Of a DNA stretch of 30,205 nucleotides, positions 1 to 7,932 are shown one piece after another. Positions within the stretch are counted from its first letter, which is position 1. Every line of letters starts with the position of its first letter. Both the position numbers and the translations under genes were made by a program. The notes under the pieces are model-generated. The model was not told where the DNA came from, did not search any database, and saw only the letters and a list, made by a program, of their open reading frames with translations. Source of the DNA: JAFALX01 sp050734185 (GTDB lineage: Bacteria > Chloroflexota > Dormibacteria > Aeolococcales > Aeolococcaceae); NCBI GenBank assembly GCA_050734185.1, contig JBOHUE010000159.1, positions 1-30,205 on the forward strand, in the 5' to 3' direction.

Positions 1-1
1 G

Positions 2-916
2 CACGCGCCTGCGGTGCACCTCGCGACGCCCGCGCAGGGGGGGCCGGACGCGGTGCTCGACGCGGTCGCGGACGCGGCCCGCCAGGCGGGCGGCGGGCAC
101 ATCGACGGGCTTGCCATCGGGATCCCCGGCCCGCTGGATCCGGCCACGGGTGTGGTGCACGCGGCGCCCCACCTCGCCGGCTGGCGCGAGACACCGGCGG
201 GGGAGATGCTGCGGCGGCGCCTCGGGTGTCCGGTCGCCGTCCGCAACGACGCCACGCTGGCCGGATATGCGGAATGGGTGGTGGGCGCCGGCGCCGGCGC
301 GCAGCATTTCATCTTCATCACGGTGAGCACGGGCATTGGCGGCGCGCTGATCCTCGACGGCAAGCTGTACCAGGGAATCGGCTCGGCGGGCGAGATCGGC
401 CACACGCCCGTCGGACCCGACATGCCGGCGTGCAGCCAGGGCCATCCAGGGTGTCTCGAGGGGACGGCGTCGGGCACGGCCATTGCCGCTGCCGCGCGGT
501 CCGCTGTCGACAGTGGCGCCACCACGAGCCTGGCCGGCGTCGACCGGGCCGCACTCGACGCCCACGCCGTCGAGGAGGCTGCGCGTGCCGGCGACGCGCT
601 CGCCACGAGCCTCTTCGCGGAGGCCGGTCGCGCCATCGGACGCGCCTGTGGCGGACTGATCAACCTGCTGGCGCCCGAGGTGATCGCGATCGGCGGCGGG
701 CTGATCAACGCCGGCGACCTGCTGTTCGCGCCGCTGCGGGCCGCTGTGCCCGAGATCGCCTTCGCCTGGCCGATGCAGCGCTGCCGCATCGTCGAGGCCG
801 CGCTCGGCACCGACGCCGGGCTGGTCGGCGCCGTCGCGTGGGCTGTGCACTCCTTCGGGGCGGACGCCCCGGACGATCAGCCCGGTGTCGGCGAGGGGCC
901 TGCCGGCGGTGGCTGA
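2..916 (+). CDS. ROK family sugar kinase/regulator, 5' end cut by window
   Basis: The frame is already open at base 2 and the family's N-terminal phosphate-binding motif (DxGGT) is absent, so the gene starts upstream; the GTG at 14 is only an internal candidate and is used for numbering here. Visible ROK features are the catalytic Asp in VRNDA (D79), the block STGIGGALILDGKLYQG (about 105-121), SAGEIGH with H130, and the cysteine region near 140-147. ROK proteins are cytoplasmic glucokinases, other hexokinases or NagC/XylR-type repressors. The absence of a visible HTH is uninformative because the N-terminus is missing. The zinc motif reads C-S-Q-G-H-P-G-C where the family normally has CxCGxxGC, so one zinc ligand is replaced by Gln. 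The last 40 bp overlap the convergent SHOCT gene. Family assignment is secure; substrate unknown. Confidence 0.85.
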   Translation, partial: HAPAVHLATPAQGGPDAVLDAVADAARQAGGGHIDGLAIGIPGPLDPATGVVHAAPHLAGWRETPAGEMLRRRLGCPVAVRNDATLAGYAEWVVGAGAGAQHFIFITVSTGIGGALILDGKLYQGIGSAGEIGHTPVGPDMPACSQGHPGCLEGTASGTAIAAAARSAVDSGATTSLAGVDRAALDAHAVEEAARAGDALATSLFAEAGRAIGRACGGLINLLAPEVIAIGGGLINAGDLLFAPLRAAVPEIAFAWPMQRCRIVEAALGTDAGLVGAVAWAVHSFGADAPDDQPGVGEGPAGGG

Positions 917-1185
917 CCGGTGAGATCGGCGCGGCGCTGCAGGTACTCATCGCGGCCGATCTCGCCGCGCGCGTAGCGCAGGTCGAGCTCAGCGAGCGCG
1001 GGCGGCATCGGCCCGCCGCGGCCCGGCGCCCATGGCGGATAGAACGGGCGCGGCGGAGCCGGCCGGCTGAGCAGCGCGCGAACAACGAAGAAGGTGCCCA
1101 CGACGAGGGCGATGACGATCAGCAACCAGAAGAGGTCGTGGATCCAGAAAGGGCCTGTGTCACCACGGGGGATGAAGCGGGGCAT
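877..1185 (-). CDS. Small SHOCT-domain membrane protein
   Basis: A 102-aa protein starting at ATG 1185. After a short N-terminus it has one hydrophobic segment (about residues 13-38, rich in L, I, V and F), a Pro/Arg-rich linker, and a C-terminal SHOCT motif (about 63-88: LAELDLRYARGEIGRDEYLQR). SHOCT is a short oligomerisation-type domain at the C-terminus of many small bacterial membrane proteins; its molecular role is mostly unknown. The frame runs further upstream but that part is low-complexity shadow of the permease gene, and this ATG is the first sensible start. It lies 82 bp downstream of the KimA-like gene on the same strand, so it may be the last gene of that transcript. No clear Shine-Dalgarno was seen. 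It overlaps the ROK gene tail by 40 bp. Confidence 0.75.
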   Translation of the reverse strand: MPRFIPRGDTGPFWIHDLFWLLIVIALVVGTFFVVRALLSRPAPPRPFYPPWAPGRGGPMPPALAELDLRYARGEIGRDEYLQRRADLTGQPPPAGPSPTPG

Positions 1186-1188
1186 GAG

Positions 1189-1221
1189 CACACGATAGGA
1201 CGGCGATCTTTCCGTCGTGTG
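1189..1221. other. Imperfect inverted repeat upstream of SHOCT gene
   Basis: CACACG (1189-1194) and ACGG (1200-1203) mirror CCGT (1212-1215) and CGTGTG (1216-1221), giving a 10-bp stem with a 5-nt bulge. It sits in the 82-bp gap between the permease and SHOCT genes, directly upstream of the SHOCT start. It could be an mRNA processing hairpin, a weak terminator or an operator; the sequence does not distinguish these. Confidence 0.3.
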
Positions 1222-1267
1222 ACATTCGGCCTGCGCGCCGCGACGAGGGCTGTGTGAATTTCGCCAG

Positions 1268-3628
1268 CTACGCTGGTTCCGACACCAACTCGTAGTCGGG
1301 GTTGAGGATCGCCAGCTTGCCCTGCCACGAACCGACCATGCCCTCGGCGACGAGGCGGGCTCCGGGAACGATGCCCGGGATCTGCGGCCGCCCCTGGAAA
1401 ACAAGCAGAAGCTCACCGGTGTCGTCGGTGAGCGCGCACTCGAGGTTGGCAGTGCCGACCGCGGTTTGCACACGCACCGAGCGGATGCGCCCGGCAACGA
1501 CCGTTCGCCGCCGCCAAATGACTTCCTTGATCGGCTGCGTGCCGGCGGCGCGTCGGGCCAGCGCCTGGTCCACCTCGAGCGGTGCTTGCGGGCGCCGCGG
1601 GCGATCGACGTGGATCGGCAGTGGTATGGGCCGCCCGCGGATCTCTGAGGCTGGGCGGGACGCTACGGAGTATGGGACGATGGTGGCGGAAACGTGTGGC
1701 ACCGCTTCCACCGCGTTGGCGATGCGATCGGCAGTGCGGTCGTGCAGAAGCCACTGCCAGCGGCTATGGAAGAAGCGCCGTGGCAGCAGAACCGTGCATT
1801 CGGTCTCGCCGTCGGCGACGACGGTCGCGGTGTACTCCAGGGCAGCCCGGTCGACGCGTCGGTCGGGCGCCTCCACGATGTCGAGCGGCAATCGCGCCAG
1901 GCCGAGACGGCTCCACTCCTTGCGCAGGTGCTCCGTCTTGGCCGCATCGATGTCGAAGTGGACGATGCGCAACTCGTCGGGGCGGAGGCTGCGCGCGTAC
2001 TGGACGGCACGTGCGGCCGCGTTGTCGAGCTCGTTGATCAGGACGACGACGACGTGACGGCGCAGCACGGGCGCTTCGGTGGCGGCGATCGCGCCAGCCT
2101 CCAGTTGCTCCGATTCGCGTGAGTACTGCCGGTGCAGTCGCAAGAGTCCGAAATACATCGGTGGGGCCACGACCGCGATTATCCACGCACCCTCGACGAA
2201 CTTGGTCACCAGCAGCACGCCCACCACTGTCACCGACAGGAGGGCGGAGAAGCCGTTGACGACGACGCCCAGGCGCCATCGCCGGGGGCGGTGCGCGACA
2301 TTGTACTTGACCATGCCGGCGCCGGCGAGCGTGAACCCGGTGAAGACGCCGATCGCGTACAGCGCAACGAGTGAGTCAACGCGCGCCTGGAACGCGATGA
2401 TGAGCACGATCGCGAACAGCGTCAGCACGAAGATGCCATTGGAGAACGCCAGCCGGTGGCCGCGCTTGGTGAGTTGCCGCGGCAGGAACGAGTCAGCCGC
2501 CACGAAGCTCGCCAGGTAGGGGAAGCCGTTGAAGCTCGTGTTGCCGCCGGTGAGCAGGACGAGCACCGTCGCGATCTGCACGATGAAGAACAGCGCGCCG
2601 CCGATGGTGCCAGGCCCGACCACGGCGCGCACCTCCTGCGACACGACAGTCGGCGTACCGGCAGCGTATGGCACCGCGTGCGTGATGTGGGCCAGGAGGG
2701 AGATGCCGATCACGAGGACACCGAGGGTCACGCACATTGCGATGAGCGTGGTCCGGCCGTTGCGCGCCACGGGTTTCTGGAAGCTGTCGAGGCTGTTGGA
2801 CACGGCCTCCAGCCCGGTCAGGGACGCTCCGCCGTTGGCGAAGGACTTCAGCAGGAAGAACACACCGAGTCCCATGAGCGCTCCCGGACCCGGGTGGCCG
2901 ACCGACGCGTACCCGAGCACACTCGCTGGTGGAATTGGTTGCGCGTGGAGCATGCCGAGCGACGCTTTGACGAGACCGGTGACAACCACGAGCCCGAGCG
3001 AGATGACGAAGAAATAGGTCGGCAAGGCGAAGATCTTGCCGGCCTCGCGGATGCCGCGAAGGTTGCCGTAGAACATCAGGAGCGTGACGCCGACGGTGAT
3101 CCACACCGTCCATGGCACGAACGAGGGAAAGATCGACGTCAGTGCAGCCGTTCCGGCCGACGTCTGCACCGCGACTGTGACCACGTAGTCGATGAGGAGC
3201 GCGACTGCGGCGATCTGCGCGATGTACGGCCCGAAGTTGTCGCGCGCCACGAGATACGAACCTCCGACGCGCGTGTACACGCCGATCACCTGCAGATACG
3301 ACAGCGTCACGAAGAAGAGCACCGCGATGATCGCGAGCGTCACCGGCACCACCAGCGCGAACGCACCGATCCCGATGATCGGGTACATGATCACCAGGAT
3401 CTCTTCGGTGCCGTACGCGGACGACGAAACCATGTCCGGCGCAAGCACGCCGAAGGCGAGGCGCTTGGGCAGACGCTGCGCCGACAGCTGCTCCGAGACG
3501 AGCGGCCGTCCCAGCAGCACGTTCTTCAGCCGGTACAACCAGGACTCGGGATACGCAGAACTGTCGACTGATATGGCCGGCTCGGGCGTGAACGGATTTG
3601 TGTCACTCGGAGCTTGCGGGGTCGCCAT
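1268..3628 (-). CDS. KimA-like potassium/proton symporter (APC superfamily) with C-terminal OB-fold domain, copy 1
   Basis: A 786-aa inner-membrane protein starting at ATG 3628; an in-frame TTG at 3649 is less likely because the paralogue aligns to the ATG. Residues about 55-500 form the 12-helix APC-fold transporter. Residues about 525-655 resemble the cytosolic domain of KimA, and about 685-783 form an OB-fold domain ending NPDYELV. Compared from memory with Bacillus KimA, the potassium-site residues are kept: D65 (KimA D36), Y72 (Y43), D147/Y148 (D117/Y118), T151 (T121), T271/E274 (T230/E233) and Y424 (Y377). KimA S125 is Gln here. KimA imports K+ with H+ and is c-di-AMP regulated in Firmicutes. 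The gene lies 60 bp downstream of a KdpE-like regulator. An amino acid substrate cannot be excluded, but the binding residues favour K+. Confidence 0.82.
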   Translation of the reverse strand: MATPQAPSDTNPFTPEPAISVDSSAYPESWLYRLKNVLLGRPLVSEQLSAQRLPKRLAFGVLAPDMVSSSAYGTEEILVIMYPIIGIGAFALVVPVTLAIIAVLFFVTLSYLQVIGVYTRVGGSYLVARDNFGPYIAQIAAVALLIDYVVTVAVQTSAGTAALTSIFPSFVPWTVWITVGVTLLMFYGNLRGIREAGKIFALPTYFFVISLGLVVVTGLVKASLGMLHAQPIPPASVLGYASVGHPGPGALMGLGVFFLLKSFANGGASLTGLEAVSNSLDSFQKPVARNGRTTLIAMCVTLGVLVIGISLLAHITHAVPYAAGTPTVVSQEVRAVVGPGTIGGALFFIVQIATVLVLLTGGNTSFNGFPYLASFVAADSFLPRQLTKRGHRLAFSNGIFVLTLFAIVLIIAFQARVDSLVALYAIGVFTGFTLAGAGMVKYNVAHRPRRWRLGVVVNGFSALLSVTVVGVLLVTKFVEGAWIIAVVAPPMYFGLLRLHRQYSRESEQLEAGAIAATEAPVLRRHVVVVLINELDNAAARAVQYARSLRPDELRIVHFDIDAAKTEHLRKEWSRLGLARLPLDIVEAPDRRVDRAALEYTATVVADGETECTVLLPRRFFHSRWQWLLHDRTADRIANAVEAVPHVSATIVPYSVASRPASEIRGRPIPLPIHVDRPRRPQAPLEVDQALARRAAGTQPIKEVIWRRRTVVAGRIRSVRVQTAVGTANLECALTDDTGELLLVFQGRPQIPGIVPGARLVAEGMVGSWQGKLAILNPDYELVSEPA
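3024..3085. repeat. 62-bp perfect direct repeat inside kimA-like copy 1
   Basis: These 62 bases are identical to 7305-7366 in the second kimA-like gene, in the same orientation 4,281 bp apart. Both encode the same conserved transporter segment (around YGNLRGIREAGKIFA). The surrounding genes are closely similar but diverged at silent sites, so this is the best-preserved stretch I noticed rather than a separate element. Confidence 0.85.
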
Positions 3629-3688
3629 GCCTACAGGCTGCCGCAGCAAGCGTCAACGTTTGGTCAACAGACGCGCGTCGAGACAGCC

Positions 3689-4393
3689 CTACGTGTCCGA
3701 GTTGAGCATGGGCCCCAGCCGGTACCCGTGGCGGCCGACGGTCTCGATGAGCGTCGGATTCGCCGGCTCGACCTCGAGCTTGCGCCGCAGCCGTTGAATG
3801 AAGGTGCGCAGGTAGTTGCGGTCCCCGACGTATTCGGCGCCCCACACCCGTCCAAGCAACACGCGATGGTCGAGCACGGTGCCCGCGTGCTCGGCGAGGA
3901 GCGCGAGCAGCGCCCATTCAGTGGGCGTCAGCCGCACCTCTGACCCTCTGCGCGAGACGGCCTGCGAGCCGAGATCGATACGCACGTCGCCGAGCTCCAC
4001 CACGGAGCGCGAGTAGCTCGTGGCGTTGATCCTGCGCAGGACAGCGCGCACTCGGGCCAGCAGCTCATCAGCCCCAAACGGCTTGGTCAGGTAGTCGTCA
4101 GCGCCCATGTCGAGCGCTCGCACCTTGTCGCCCTCCTCACCGCGCGCGGAGATGACGATGACCGACGGTAGCGGCCTGCGTTCCAATTGGGCCAGGATGG
4201 ACCAGCCGTCGACGAACGGCAGTCCCAGGTCCAGCAGCACCAATTGGAAGTCGGCAACGCGGAGGCGCTGTGCTGCCTGGATGCCGTCGGGCACGGCGAG
4301 AGCTTCGTAGCCTTCTTCGACCAGCGCGCTGGTGACGGCGACACGCAGGCCCGGGTCGTCCTCGACAAGCAGGATGCGTTCAGCGCCGCTCAT
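3689..4393 (-). CDS. KdpE-like OmpR-family response regulator
   Basis: A 234-aa cytoplasmic transcription factor starting at ATG 4393. The receiver domain (about 5-120) has the acidic pair E11-D12, phospho-acceptor D55 in LVLLDLGLP, switch S82 and K104 in YLTKPF. The C-terminal winged-helix DNA-binding domain (about 130-230) has the OmpR-type LTPTEW, VLLGRVWG and LRTFIQRLRRKLE blocks and ends ETVGRHGYRLG. The start overlaps the end of the kinase gene by 14 bp, so the pair is translationally coupled. KdpE normally activates the kdpFABC potassium ATPase; no kdpFABC is present here, and the adjacent K+ transporter genes are the obvious candidate targets (inference). Length is typical of the family. 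Confidence 0.85.
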   Translation of the reverse strand: MSGAERILLVEDDPGLRVAVTSALVEEGYEALAVPDGIQAAQRLRVADFQLVLLDLGLPFVDGWSILAQLERRPLPSVIVISARGEEGDKVRALDMGADDYLTKPFGADELLARVRAVLRRINATSYSRSVVELGDVRIDLGSQAVSRRGSEVRLTPTEWALLALLAEHAGTVLDHRVLLGRVWGAEYVGDRNYLRTFIQRLRRKLEVEPANPTLIETVGRHGYRLGPMLNSDT

Positions 4394-5543
4394 CGCTCGG
4401 TATCGACCAGTCACGCTCGGCCGCAGGCAGCGAGAACGCGAAGCATGCGCCCGCGCCTGGAGGTGTCTCTTGCAGCCACACGCGACCTCCTTGAGCCTCC
4501 ACGAGACCGCGCACGATCGGCAGTCCCAACCCCATGCCGCCGTCGCCCTTGGCCCCTGAAAGGGCGCCCCGGACGAAGCGCTCGAAGATGTGCTGGCGCA
4601 GTTCTGCTGGGACGCCTGGCCCTTCGTCCAGCACCCGGATGACGACGCGTCCTTCTGAGACAGGCGATACCCGCACACAAATCTGGCCAGCGGGTGGCGA
4701 GAGCCGGTTGGCGTTGTCCAGGAGGTTGTCGAACACCTGAGCAAGTCGCTGCCAGTCGGCGATGACCTCGGGAGCTGGCGACGGGGCATCGATGGACACG
4801 CGCCGATCGCCGTTGCGGCTGTGCAGGCGGCTGATCGATGCCTCGGCCGCTTCGACGACGTCGACCTCGGCCGGGCGCAGGTCGACGATGCCGCCCTCGA
4901 TGCGGGTCATGTCCAGCAGGTCCGACACCAAACGGTTGAGGCGCCGCGCCTCCGTCGCAAGCGACCCGATCTCGGGGCGCACGTCGTCGGGAAGCGAGCG
5001 GCGACGCAACAGCGAGGTGGCGCCGGTGAGGATGCCGGCCAGCGGCGTCCGCAGCTCATGGGAGACGTTTGCCAGGACCTGCCGCCTCAGCCGCTCGGTC
5101 TCCTCCAGGTCTCTGAAGAGTCGTTCGCGCGCGGCCAGCCGGGCAAGCTCTGTGTTCGCCTCCTGGAGCTCGCGGGCCAGCCTCTCGGCGCGAAGCTGCG
5201 CAGCGCGACGCCGAGAACCGAAGGTGCCGACGATGCCGGCCGTGCCGAAGAAGACTGCGAGATTGATGAGGTCGGGGGTGTCGGCGAACTGAAACGTGTG
5301 CACTGGCCGGACGAAGAAGAAGTCGACCAGGAGGAAGCTGACGCCGGCCGCCAGCAGCGACTCGGGCAGCCCAGACGCGAGGCCGAGGACGGCAACGACG
5401 CCCAGATAGACAAACGCGTAGTCGCGGCTGTTGCCGAGGTTGGCCGCCACCAGCACAGCAGTCAATGCGGCCGGACCGAGGACGGCGACCGCCGGCCAGA
5501 CCAGGTGGCCACGAACGGCAGCGAAGGAGCGCACCGCGCTCAT
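4380..5543 (-). CDS. KdpD-like sensor histidine kinase lacking the N-terminal sensor domains
   Basis: A 387-aa membrane kinase starting at ATG 5543, two bases after the stop of the upstream permease. Residues about 17-110 hold four hydrophobic segments of the KdpD type (DUF4118), including DFFFVRPVHTFQF. A charged coiled-coil linker (about 110-152) follows. The kinase core has H-box SHELRTP (H162), N-box FDNLLDNAN (N273/N277), G1 box DEGPG (306-310) and G2 box GMGLGL (336-341). Full KdpD is about 900 aa, with N-terminal KdpD and USP-type domains and a GAF domain; none is present, so this is a short form from DUF4118 onward. It overlaps the regulator gene by 14 bp. Sensing must use the membrane segments or a partner; cytosolic K+ or turgor sensing is inferred. 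Confidence 0.85.
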   Translation of the reverse strand: MSAVRSFAAVRGHLVWPAVAVLGPAALTAVLVAANLGNSRDYAFVYLGVVAVLGLASGLPESLLAAGVSFLLVDFFFVRPVHTFQFADTPDLINLAVFFGTAGIVGTFGSRRRAAQLRAERLARELQEANTELARLAARERLFRDLEETERLRRQVLANVSHELRTPLAGILTGATSLLRRRSLPDDVRPEIGSLATEARRLNRLVSDLLDMTRIEGGIVDLRPAEVDVVEAAEASISRLHSRNGDRRVSIDAPSPAPEVIADWQRLAQVFDNLLDNANRLSPPAGQICVRVSPVSEGRVVIRVLDEGPGVPAELRQHIFERFVRGALSGAKGDGGMGLGLPIVRGLVEAQGGRVWLQETPPGAGACFAFSLPAAERDWSIPSDERR

Positions 5544-5545
5544 GC

Positions 5546-7906
5546 CTACTCCTCGGGGCCGGACACCAGCTCGTAGTCCGGGTTGAGCATCGCGAGCTTG
5601 CCCTGCCAGGCTCCAACCATGCCCTCGGCGACAAGCCTGGCCCCGGGGATGATCCCGGGAATCTGCGGTCGGCCCTGGAATACGAGCAGCAAGTCGCCGG
5701 TGCCGTCGGTGAGCACACATTCCAGATTGGCAGCGCCGCGGGCTGTCTGCACCCGGACGGAGCGGATGCGGCCGGCCACGATGGCACGTCGCCGCCACAC
5801 GATGTTGTTGATGGGCTGCGTGCCGGCGGCGCGACGCGCCAGCGCCTGGTCCACCTCGAGCGGCACTGGCGGGCGGCGCTGACGTTCGACCTGAACGGCT
5901 AGCGGCGTGGCCCGGCCCTCGACGTGCGGTGCCGGGTGCGGCGCCACGGAGTATGGGACGATAGTGGCGGAAACATGCGCCACGGCCTCGACGGCATCAG
6001 CAATGCGGTCCGCGGTGCGATCGTGCAGCAGCCACTGCCAGCGGCTGTGGAAGAAGCGGCGTGGCAGGAGCACCGTGCACTCGGTCTCGCCGTCGGCGAC
6101 GACGGTCGCGCTGTACTCGAGCGCGGCGCGATCGATTCGGCGGTCGGGAGCTTCCACGATGTCGAGGGGCAGCCGCGCCAGGCCGAGCCGGCTCCATTCG
6201 TTCCGCAGGTGTTCCGTCTTCGCCGCGTCGATGTCGAAATGGACGATGCGAAGCTCGTCGGGGCGCAGGCTGCGCGCGTACTGGACGGCGCGCGCGGCCG
6301 CGTTGTCGAGCTCGTTAATAAGCACCATGACCACGTGGCGCCGCAGCACCGGCGCCTCGATGGCAGCTGCCGCGCCGGCCTCGAGCTGAGACTCCTCACG
6401 CCTGTACTGCCGGTGCAGCACGAGCAGTCCCGCATACATCGGTGGCCCGATGACGGCGACGAGCCATGCGCCCTCGAGGAACTTCGTCACCAGCAGCACG
6501 CCCACGACGGTCACCGACAGCACTGCGGAGAAGCCGTTGACCGCGACGCCGAGTCGCCACCGCTTGGGGCGGTGCACGACATTGTGCTTCACCATTCCTG
6601 CCCCAGCCAGCGTGAACCCGGTGAAGACGCCGATGGCATAGAGCCCGACCAGGGAATCGACGCGCGCCTGGAACGCGATGATGAGGACGATCGCGAACAG
6701 CGTGAGCACGAAGATGCCGTTGGAGAACGCGAGACGGTGCCCGCGTTTCGTCAGCTGTCGCGGCAGGAATGAGTCACCGGCTACGAAGCTCGCCAGATAC
6801 GGAAAGCCGTTGAAACTGGTGTTGCCGCCGGTGAGGAGAATGAGCACCGTCGCGCTCTGGACGATGACGAAGAGCACGGCACCGAGTCCTCCGGTGCCCA
6901 GCACTGCGCGCAGTTCCTGCGACACCACCGTCGGCGTGCCCGAGGAGTACGGCACGGCATGCGTGATATGAGCCAGGATCGAGGTCCCCAGCACCAGGAA
7001 GCCGAGTGCGAAACACATGACCAGGAGGGTGAGGCGAGCGTTGCGCGCGACCGGCTTGCGGAAGCTGCCAACGCTGTCGGAGATGGCCTCGAGCCCGGTG
7101 AGCGAGACGCCGCCGTTTGCGAACGACTTCAGCAGGAAGAAGACACCGAGTCCCATGAGCGCTCCGCTCCCCGGATGGCCGACGGAGGTCCACCCGAGCG
7201 TCGACGCTGCAGGGAGCGGTTGTGCATGGAGCACGCCGAGCGCAGCCTTGATCAAGCCGACGACGACGACCAACCCGAGCGAGAACACGAAGAAATACGT
7301 CGGGAAGGCGAAGATCTTGCCGGCCTCGCGGATGCCGCGAAGGTTGCCGTAGAACATCAGGAGCGTTACGGCGACCGTAATCCACACGGTGTACGGCACC
7401 AGCGACGGAACGATCGATGTCAGCGCCGCGGTGCCTGCCGACGTCTGCACCGCCACGGTGACGATATAGTCGATAAGGAGCGCCACGGCGGCGATCTGAG
7501 CGATGTAGGGTCCGAAGTTGTCGCGCGCAACCACGTACGACCCGCCGATGCGCGTGTACACACCGATGACCTGCATGTAGGACAGCGTCACGAAGAAGAG
7601 CACCGCGAGAATCGCGAGCGTCACCGGGACGACGAGCGAGAACGCCCCGATCCCGATGATCGGGTACATGATCACGAGGATCTCTTCGGTGCCGTATCCC
7701 GATGACGAGATCATGTCCGGCGCCAGCACACCGAACGCCACACGCTTGGACAGACGCTGTGACGCGAGTTGCTCGGAAACGAGCGGCCGCCCCAGCAGGG
7801 CGTTCTTCAGCCGGTACGTCCACGCCTCGGGGTAGGCGGAGGCGTCGACCGTAGAGCCAGGCTCAGGAGCGAGCGGGCTCGCCGGCGCCTCGGCGTCGGG
7901 ATGCAC
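5546..7906 (-). CDS. KimA-like potassium/proton symporter (APC superfamily) with C-terminal OB-fold domain, copy 2
   Basis: A 786-aa paralogue of the copy at 1268-3628, alike in sequence throughout and identical in length from the chosen GTG at 7906. A TTG at 7936 that overlaps the ceoC stop codon is an alternative; the frame is open further upstream but that part is a shadow of ceoC. K+-site equivalents of KimA are D64, Y71, D146/Y147, T150, T270/E273 and Y423, with Gln at the KimA S125 position. The C-terminal OB-fold (about 685-782) has the pattern VAGRIRSVRVQ...LLLVFQGRPQIPGI...LVAEGMVG. The gene lies 26 bp downstream of ceoC and 2 bp upstream of the kinase, so it belongs to one transcript of TrkA-like proteins, symporter and KdpDE-like pair. 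An unidentified cargo is possible. Confidence 0.82.
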   Translation of the reverse strand: MHPDAEAPASPLAPEPGSTVDASAYPEAWTYRLKNALLGRPLVSEQLASQRLSKRVAFGVLAPDMISSSGYGTEEILVIMYPIIGIGAFSLVVPVTLAILAVLFFVTLSYMQVIGVYTRIGGSYVVARDNFGPYIAQIAAVALLIDYIVTVAVQTSAGTAALTSIVPSLVPYTVWITVAVTLLMFYGNLRGIREAGKIFAFPTYFFVFSLGLVVVVGLIKAALGVLHAQPLPAASTLGWTSVGHPGSGALMGLGVFFLLKSFANGGVSLTGLEAISDSVGSFRKPVARNARLTLLVMCFALGFLVLGTSILAHITHAVPYSSGTPTVVSQELRAVLGTGGLGAVLFVIVQSATVLILLTGGNTSFNGFPYLASFVAGDSFLPRQLTKRGHRLAFSNGIFVLTLFAIVLIIAFQARVDSLVGLYAIGVFTGFTLAGAGMVKHNVVHRPKRWRLGVAVNGFSAVLSVTVVGVLLVTKFLEGAWLVAVIGPPMYAGLLVLHRQYRREESQLEAGAAAAIEAPVLRRHVVMVLINELDNAAARAVQYARSLRPDELRIVHFDIDAAKTEHLRNEWSRLGLARLPLDIVEAPDRRIDRAALEYSATVVADGETECTVLLPRRFFHSRWQWLLHDRTADRIADAVEAVAHVSATIVPYSVAPHPAPHVEGRATPLAVQVERQRRPPVPLEVDQALARRAAGTQPINNIVWRRRAIVAGRIRSVRVQTARGAANLECVLTDGTGDLLLVFQGRPQIPGIIPGARLVAEGMVGAWQGKLAMLNPDYELVSGPEE
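7305..7366. repeat. 62-bp perfect direct repeat inside kimA-like copy 2
   Basis: Partner of the identical block at 3024-3085. Recombination between the two would delete the two-component pair and leave one hybrid symporter gene. It marks a tandem gene duplication, not a transposable element. Confidence 0.85.
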
Positions 7907-7932
7907 GACCCGATCGAGAGGTGGAGAGCTGC

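Noticed and set aside
2456..3571. 371-residue open frame on the plus strand opposite the KimA-like gene
   Set aside because: Dominated by charged residues (E, R, D, H), the mirror of a hydrophobic membrane protein.
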